Shown one piece after another: positions 26,433 through 32,102 of a DNA stretch of 32,102 nucleotides. Each line of letters begins with the position of its first letter. Within the stretch, counting starts at the first letter, position 1. Made by a program: the position numbers and the translations under genes. The notes beneath the pieces are model-generated. The model searched no databases. It was not told the origin of the DNA and worked only from the letters and a program-made list of their open reading frames with translations. Location: the NCBI GenBank assembly GCA_002762705.1, contig PCVE01000041.1, positions 1 to 32,102 of the forward strand. Reading direction: 5' to 3'. The DNA is from Candidatus Woesearchaeota archaeon CG11_big_fil_rev_8_21_14_0_20_43_8 (GTDB taxonomy: Archaea; Nanobdellota; Nanobdellia; Woesearchaeales; CG08-08-20-14).

Positions 26433-26813
26433 TTATGCCTCCTTTGTGATATCGGTATAAGCAACCAGGTCAAGAAGTGTCTCTGCCTCGGCTGGGTCGC
26501 TTATTTTAATCTTGAATAGCCATCCCTTGCCGTATGGGTCTTCATTGATCAATTGCGGATTGTCAGCCAGATCCTGGTTGGTCTCAAGAACCTCACCTGT
26601 CATCGGCGAGAGTATGTCTGAGACAGATTTGACTGATTCAAGCGCGCCCGCTGATGTACCTTTTGTGACATGTTTTCCCTTTTCTGGAAGCTCTACAAAT
26701 ACGATATCAGTAAGTTGCTTCTGCGCATAATCAGTTATCCCTATGATGGCTATATCGCCATCTATTTTCACCCATTCATGGTCTTCAGTATATCTTAGTC
26801 CCTCTGGTGTCAT
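26433..26813 (-). CDS. gcvH: Glycine cleavage system H protein
   Basis: YTEDHEWVKIDGDIAIIGITDYAQKQLTDIVFVELPEKG, ESVKSVSDILSPMTGEV (lipoyl-Lys). Confidence 0.96.
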   Translation of the reverse strand: MTPEGLRYTEDHEWVKIDGDIAIIGITDYAQKQLTDIVFVELPEKGKHVTKGTSAGALESVKSVSDILSPMTGEVLETNQDLADNPQLINEDPYGKGWLFKIKISDPAEAETLLDLVAYTDITKEA

Positions 26814-26982
26814 AATGATCCCTCTTTTGGAGATTCAAGGCTTTAGACGTTTATAAAGTTAACTCCGCTATCGACGACTGTGTGCCTTTGAGCGTGTATG
26901 TGATTTCTTCTATTTGGGATAATCCTTTAAAAAGAAATACAAAAACGAGGGTTAGTGTCACTTTTGAGGGGCAACATTAACA

Positions 26983-26998
26983 AAAGATTTATATACTA
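26983..26998 (+). promoter_or_regulatory. Archaeal TATA box-like element upstream of the 27061 gene
   Basis: aaaagatttatatactag in the divergent intergenic region between gcvH and the 27061 ORF. Confidence 0.6.
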
Positions 26999-27060
26999 GC
27001 TCCCCCACAAATACATTAATTACCATAAAGTAATCAAAATGCCAAAAAGAGGTAATCACA

Positions 27061-28692
27061 ATGACTGAAAAAAAACAGGAAAGCAAGGAAAAGAGCGAAA
27101 AAGAACAAAATTCTGAAGCTAAGAAAGTCGAGCATATAAAGCGGATAGCTAGCTGCGATTCATATACTTATGAAGAGAAACTTGAGAAGATAGCGCATCA
27201 TGCCCAATATCTGACCGATGCTGATAACATAAATTCAGTCAGGGCTGTATACGGAGCGCTTGTCATATCAAGCGACGCAAGTGGTCAAAAGAAAGACAAA
27301 AAAACAAAGATCACAGAAGTGAGATATGCGAATGATCTTGATGCAGTCTTCTACAAAGCTTCAGGTCTGAAACGAGTGGCCTCAGTCATCGAGAGATCAA
27401 ACATAGCGCCAGGCGGCCCTTATGGGATGGCCATGCTAAAAGATGAGACATTGAATCTTGATGATCTTTCCGAAAGAGAAGCAAGAGAGCTTGGCCGTGT
27501 CTGCAAGATGACACAGCACAGATACGAGAAAATCAATGAACTGAAATCAGGTTCTCTTGTGAAAAAACAAGCTGATCCAAAACATGAAAATGCACGATAT
27601 TCAAATCTGACCCTGTATCATGAACTTACAAAGAGACAAGGCGAAGCGATCAGAAAAGGGTTTGGTTTCAAAAAAAGAGAAGACATCAGATCAAAAGAAC
27701 AGAAGACAGAATCATCATTCGATGAATTGGTCACACGTGCGATGTATGAGGTAAGTCTCGGAAAAAAAGCTGTTAAGAAAAATAAATCAAGTGATTATCC
27801 ATTGATGACTCTTCCGCATGACGACAGCACGGCCTATGATCTTGTCAGACAGCTTAAGAGACCAAAAGTCATGGCACCACTAAAGGTACTAAAGAAGACT
27901 GTGGATACAGAGAAATCAGATGTCAGACAGTCACCTAAAGAAGTGACCTATGCAAGATCTGAAGAATTCAAAAAGATATTAGAAGCAGCTAAGATCGGCC
28001 CAGTGTCAGACGTCTCAGAATTGGACACTACCGATCTTTTTGATGTCGAAGATGTGACGGAATTAGATCCTTATTCTCTTTTTGAGGTACAGGATGCAGC
28101 TAGATTCGATGGAAGAGTCGTGGTGCCTATCAAGAATTCCACCCCACCACCGATACCATATGAAAAAGAAGTGACTAAAGTGGGATATGCACCCCTTAAA
28201 GATGATCGTCACTTGCTCAGTCTCATATCTGGTCAGGAGATTGTCGAAGATCTAAGTGAGCCTGGAGAATTTGAGGTCGCTGACCTTCTTGTGAAACCAC
28301 GCTCTGGCGCGATCTATTCAGAACCTGAAAATAAGACTTGTATAAAAGGATCATTCGATGTCGATTGGACTTTGGATAATCAGATAATGAAGGAGCCAAA
28401 AAAGATCAAGTTCAGAGATAGCTTTCTTCTGTCTCTAAGAAAGCTTGCGCCAGCGAAGAGATTGACAGAAAATGACATTGAAGAATATGTGCTCGATGAA
28501 GGGGATCTGTTAAACGCAGCAGAACCACCAGCCATTCCAGCAGATGCTTTTGATGATTCATTGGGTATCATCCCTTTGCCTAGGGATCCAGAGCGAAATA
28601 TCGCTACTATGATTGTCAATAATCCATACAATACAAAGAAAAGTGGATTACTTGGAAAGATCGGTTCTTGGATAGCACAGCCATTTAGGTGA
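27061..28692 (+). CDS. Hypothetical protein, largely charged/low complexity, C-terminal amphipathic segment
   Basis: 543-aa ORF with GAGGT SD upstream; internal repeat VSELDTTDLFDVEDVTELDPYSLFEVQD; C-terminus SGLLGKIGSWIAQPFR. Confidence 0.75.
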   Translation: MTEKKQESKEKSEKEQNSEAKKVEHIKRIASCDSYTYEEKLEKIAHHAQYLTDADNINSVRAVYGALVISSDASGQKKDKKTKITEVRYANDLDAVFYKASGLKRVASVIERSNIAPGGPYGMAMLKDETLNLDDLSEREARELGRVCKMTQHRYEKINELKSGSLVKKQADPKHENARYSNLTLYHELTKRQGEAIRKGFGFKKREDIRSKEQKTESSFDELVTRAMYEVSLGKKAVKKNKSSDYPLMTLPHDDSTAYDLVRQLKRPKVMAPLKVLKKTVDTEKSDVRQSPKEVTYARSEEFKKILEAAKIGPVSDVSELDTTDLFDVEDVTELDPYSLFEVQDAARFDGRVVVPIKNSTPPPIPYEKEVTKVGYAPLKDDRHLLSLISGQEIVEDLSEPGEFEVADLLVKPRSGAIYSEPENKTCIKGSFDVDWTLDNQIMKEPKKIKFRDSFLLSLRKLAPAKRLTENDIEEYVLDEGDLLNAAEPPAIPADAFDDSLGIIPLPRDPERNIATMIVNNPYNTKKSGLLGKIGSWIAQPFR

Positions 28693-28772
28693 CTGTCCTT
28701 ATCTTTTCCATGTCAAAAGCTTTATAAAAGACAATATACCCTATAGATTCGGAAATATTGGGGGTAATCTGA

Positions 28773-29513
28773 TTGTCTGAATCTGACGAGAAAGAGATCA
28801 ATATAAGCTATGAGACTTTATTTGATCTCCTTAGACGTGAAAAGGAAAGAGGAGAGCTACAAAAGCTCACATCTAGATTCATGTATGATGTCGCTGAATA
28901 CATAAAAGGCAAGAATTCTCTTCTAAAAAAGAACCGGAGCGGCGCAGAAGAGCTCCCGATCTCAGAGAAGCAGCGTGTTGTCATGCATCTGCAGAATATC
29001 CGAAAGATCCTGCGTGATCTCTATAACCGACGTGAATCGAAGATTTTGATCATGGCCCAGAATAAATCAAAGACACATTCTACTATCGTTGATAACGCAG
29101 CTATGCTTGATGAAGAGAAGACACTTTTTGAGAGCCTCACAGCTGTCCTTGATCGTTGCAGAAGGAACACCATGACAACTTTTTTTGCGACAGGCAAACC
29201 CTTTCTGAATCTTGAGCTTTTCATGGACAATGATATCGATGACGAACAGATGCCTGAAGAACATCTTGTAGAAAAACCACGCCCTGTCGAGATCGAGAAA
29301 AGAGAGACGACACCGATAAAAAAAGTCGAAGACAAAGAAGAAAAGAAATCAGAGACACTGATGATCCGTTTTCTTGAATCTATCCCTAAATTTGTCGGTC
29401 GTGACCTCAAAGTCTACGGCCCATTCAGGGTCGATGATATGGCAAATCTCCCATCCGATCTTGCCACTATCCTCATTAGCAAGGGGAAAGCTGAAGAGAT
29501 CAATGTCGATTGA
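28773..29513 (+). CDS. Archaeal GINS complex subunit, Gins51/Gins15-like
   Basis: N-terminal helical domain with RRESKILIMAQN; C-terminal small B-domain IRFLESIPKFVGRDLKVYGPFRVDDMANLPSDLATILISKGKAEEI. TTG start; AAGCTTTATAAAAG TATA-like box upstream. Confidence 0.85.
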   Translation: MSESDEKEINISYETLFDLLRREKERGELQKLTSRFMYDVAEYIKGKNSLLKKNRSGAEELPISEKQRVVMHLQNIRKILRDLYNRRESKILIMAQNKSKTHSTIVDNAAMLDEEKTLFESLTAVLDRCRRNTMTTFFATGKPFLNLELFMDNDIDDEQMPEEHLVEKPRPVEIEKRETTPIKKVEDKEEKKSETLMIRFLESIPKFVGRDLKVYGPFRVDDMANLPSDLATILISKGKAEEINVD

Positions 29514-31937
29514 TCATTTCTTCTCTGGTGTCAAAAGCCCTTTCTGTACGATGATCTGCTTCCTTATCCCATCAAGCTCATCTTGATATGAATTATCAAG
29601 AGCTTTTGCGCTGGCAAGACAATTCTCGGCGAAGACATAGACAGACATGACTTCTCGTGGCTCTTTTAATTTGTTTCCAAGCTCGACAGCGTGGTTCCCT
29701 AATCGCGAATAAGCATCAGCCACGGTCTTTATCGTCTTTGTCTCCATCTTCCGATAAAAAGTATCTGTCGAGAAACGTTTGTGTTTGTTTAAGATGATCA
29801 CCATCTCATTATACCGCTTTTTGATATATGTCCTGCTCCTATTCAGAAGACTAGTGTTCTCTATCTCAGAAAATGTTGTCTCTTTTAGTTCATATACGGC
29901 TTTGTTGATCGGCAGGAACTCAGGGATGATCTCTACTAGTTTTATTCTCTCCTCAAGCGCTTTTGCCGGAGCGTCCTCACCAGTCAGCTTCACTGCAGTT
30001 CTCAGATAGCCTTTTGCGTCATCTATATATTCATCGCCTGCATTCTTCATATCTGATCTTGTGATCCATTCGTCATATGGATATGAGATGCTTTTCTCAT
30101 AACTATCTATCCCTTCATTCAGGTCACGAGCGCTCCTTTGCAATAGTCCAAAAACTCTTATGGACTTCACTTTCTCAAGCACATTCTTGTATTTTTCCTC
30201 ATCGTGTGATTGGAGCCTGAATATACCGATAGACTTCTCGCATTCAGATAATTTCTTGTTGCCGTCAGTAAATGACTCTTCTGTTCCATTATCATCGTTG
30301 TTCTCACTGATCTCTGCAAAGTTGTTTCTTGCATCTTTCAAGAGCACATGGCATTTCATCAGATGCACATAGGAAGACATCTTCTTGACACGGTTGTCAA
30401 GCGCTGTGACTTTCTCTTGGGAAGAGAGAGAAGCGACGATGAATGCGAGGTGTGTCTGCGCACGCGTGGAGTTCTTTATGATGATCTCGCTTGCGTCATC
30501 ATAATCCTGTCGGGTCGTCTCGACGTCAGTGAGCGCCTTCTCACCTTTAGCAAGCGAATCCTTTATCATCTCTATCCGCGCATTGATTTTCAATCGCTGT
30601 AGCCTGTCCTTATAGTCTGCGCTCTTTGCTTTGTCGCCGCTTCGTGAACGGAAAAAATCATAGAACTTCTCTGCCTCTTTTTGTCCGATCGCGACCTTAT
30701 CCAGAAACAGGCTGTCATCTATCGGGTTTTTTGTATAGTTTTCGATCTCAACCTCAAGAGTGCCGATGCGTGAATCAAGTATTGTCTTAGATGTCATGAC
30801 AATCTCATCTTTCGCCTTTGCAAGGCTATCACTTACAGAGAAATCACCTGCCGCGATTGTCGCTGTCCGTTTGCTGATGCCTTCGAGTGCTTTTAGTTTC
30901 GCTTCGAGTGTCGTGACGATCTCTTTGATCTCACCAGTATTTGATTCCTGCTTCATACGTAACAATCTCAGATCAGAGGTATAATTGATGAGGAACTGGT
31001 TATATGCATCTGCCAGGTATTTTCTTCCGACCTTGTCAAGCCGTCTGTCATATTGTACGCCTATGGAGTGGAATATCTTCGCGATATCATTCGATATGTC
31101 CCTCATCTTTTTGTATTCAGATTCCATAGCGCTGATCATGACAACTTTCTTCTGGCTGCCCTTCTTTTCTTGTATCAGAGCCATTGGATTGTCATATTGT
31201 GAAAGCTCTTCAAGGGAAGTGACATGCTTAGAGCAAAGGTCCAGATAGAGTTTCCCTGCCAATTCGGATATTTTTACTTTCTCTTCTGGCGTGAAATGGG
31301 CTTTAGCATCGTTGAATGTATCTAACGATGCTGAGAATCTCTTGTAAGCATCCCAGAATCTGTCGCCTTGTACCAAGGCACTTATCTCTTTTGTTATATT
31401 TGCGGAGATATGATGTTGTACTTTAGGTTTTATACCAGTCCTGAAACCACCTAACGCATTGAAATTCTTCTGTAAGGTGTAACCCTCTTCTATATGTCTG
31501 ATCCTCTGTCCTAGCTTCCCAGCATAATTCTCATCAAGAAGCCCTGGATTTTTGTCTAATTGCGCAAGATCGCCATTGAGTCTCTCTTCAAGCTTCTTTG
31601 GTGAGACAGAATCAAGTGTCATCTCAAGCCGGTTGATGTCTTTTGAGAAATCGCTCTTGAAGACCAGAAAATTGTATTTTGACAGGAGACCCATAGAATG
31701 CTTAATTTCACTTATGATATGGGCGGCATTGGCATAGTCTTCATTTTTGACATATGTCGTCATCGACTCTTCATGTTTATGTATCCTTAATCTCTGGGTA
31801 CCCTGGAATCCGCCGATGCCAAGAGCGCCTGTGAGCATGACACTACCAAGAGTGATTCCTCCAATTTTTAGGATCTTCTTTATCTTGCTATTTGATTGTG
31901 CATCTGGTGATTTTTTCTTTGGTCTTTTATCTGCCAT
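29514..31937 (-). CDS. Hypothetical membrane-anchored helical protein
   Basis: 807 aa; basic N-terminus then one TM (IGGITLGSVMLTGALGIGGF), remainder alpha-helical. Good SD (GAGGGGGAT) and TATA-like CTTTTTATAAATATT upstream. Confidence 0.8.
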   Translation of the reverse strand: MADKRPKKKSPDAQSNSKIKKILKIGGITLGSVMLTGALGIGGFQGTQRLRIHKHEESMTTYVKNEDYANAAHIISEIKHSMGLLSKYNFLVFKSDFSKDINRLEMTLDSVSPKKLEERLNGDLAQLDKNPGLLDENYAGKLGQRIRHIEEGYTLQKNFNALGGFRTGIKPKVQHHISANITKEISALVQGDRFWDAYKRFSASLDTFNDAKAHFTPEEKVKISELAGKLYLDLCSKHVTSLEELSQYDNPMALIQEKKGSQKKVVMISAMESEYKKMRDISNDIAKIFHSIGVQYDRRLDKVGRKYLADAYNQFLINYTSDLRLLRMKQESNTGEIKEIVTTLEAKLKALEGISKRTATIAAGDFSVSDSLAKAKDEIVMTSKTILDSRIGTLEVEIENYTKNPIDDSLFLDKVAIGQKEAEKFYDFFRSRSGDKAKSADYKDRLQRLKINARIEMIKDSLAKGEKALTDVETTRQDYDDASEIIIKNSTRAQTHLAFIVASLSSQEKVTALDNRVKKMSSYVHLMKCHVLLKDARNNFAEISENNDDNGTEESFTDGNKKLSECEKSIGIFRLQSHDEEKYKNVLEKVKSIRVFGLLQRSARDLNEGIDSYEKSISYPYDEWITRSDMKNAGDEYIDDAKGYLRTAVKLTGEDAPAKALEERIKLVEIIPEFLPINKAVYELKETTFSEIENTSLLNRSRTYIKKRYNEMVIILNKHKRFSTDTFYRKMETKTIKTVADAYSRLGNHAVELGNKLKEPREVMSVYVFAENCLASAKALDNSYQDELDGIRKQIIVQKGLLTPEKK

Positions 31938-32032
31938 GATATCCCCCTCGAAAAGTTAGATCTCTTTTGCAATGTTCAATATTTATAAAAAGATTTCTAT
32001 ATCCATAGTGTCAGAAGGTCCAGAGATCGTTT

Positions 32033-32102
32033 TTATTGGGAACTCTCTTCAGCATCATATTCCTCGCATCTCTTCACCATCTTAGCAAGGCCCATCTTTT
32101 TT
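32033..32102 (-). CDS. C-terminal end of a gene running off the right edge
   Basis: Hand translation ...KKMGLAKMVKRCEEYDAEESSQ* with TAA at 32033-32035; too short to identify. Confidence 0.35.
   Translation of the reverse strand, partial: KKMGLAKMVKRCEEYDAEESSQ

Noticed and set aside
1-32102. Prophage or integrated mobile element
   Set aside because: No integrase, transposase, capsid or tail-like proteins recognised.

Overview
The window is gene-dense archaeal DNA. Evidence: many start codons sit about 20-30 nt downstream of TATA-like boxes, genes often overlap by ATGA, and it encodes aIF1A, an archaeal Gins51-type GINS subunit, a TRAM protein and a Rad50-like ATPase with a zinc hook. The mix of large orphan coiled-coil proteins and divergent enzymes fits a DPANN-type lineage, but this is only an inference. 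Recognisable modules are: (i) a minus-strand envelope/glycan operon (GtrA, DPM1-like GT2, a sugar nucleotidyltransferase fused to a HAD phosphatase, and a truncated GH9/CelD_N-like secreted protein at the left edge); (ii) a Tat-signal orphan gene pair followed by a strongly structured, possibly non-coding intergenic region; (iii) a 630-bp intergenic region packed with perfect triloop hairpins and duplicated modules; (iv) an overlapping three-gene cluster of divergent CoaE-like, proline-dehydrogenase-like and NadE-like proteins; (v) a Rad50-like ATPase beside a 953-aa coiled-coil protein; (vi) aIF1A, an HEITH putative metalloprotease and a PRTase; (vii) gcvH-gcvPA-gcvPB without gcvT; (viii) two large orphan proteins flanking a GINS gene. 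The best candidates for something undescribed are the CoaE/PRODH/NadE-like cluster, the triloop-hairpin array at about 8.23-8.72 kb and the structured element at about 5.74-5.86 kb. No searches or folding programs were run. All family calls come from motifs read by eye.
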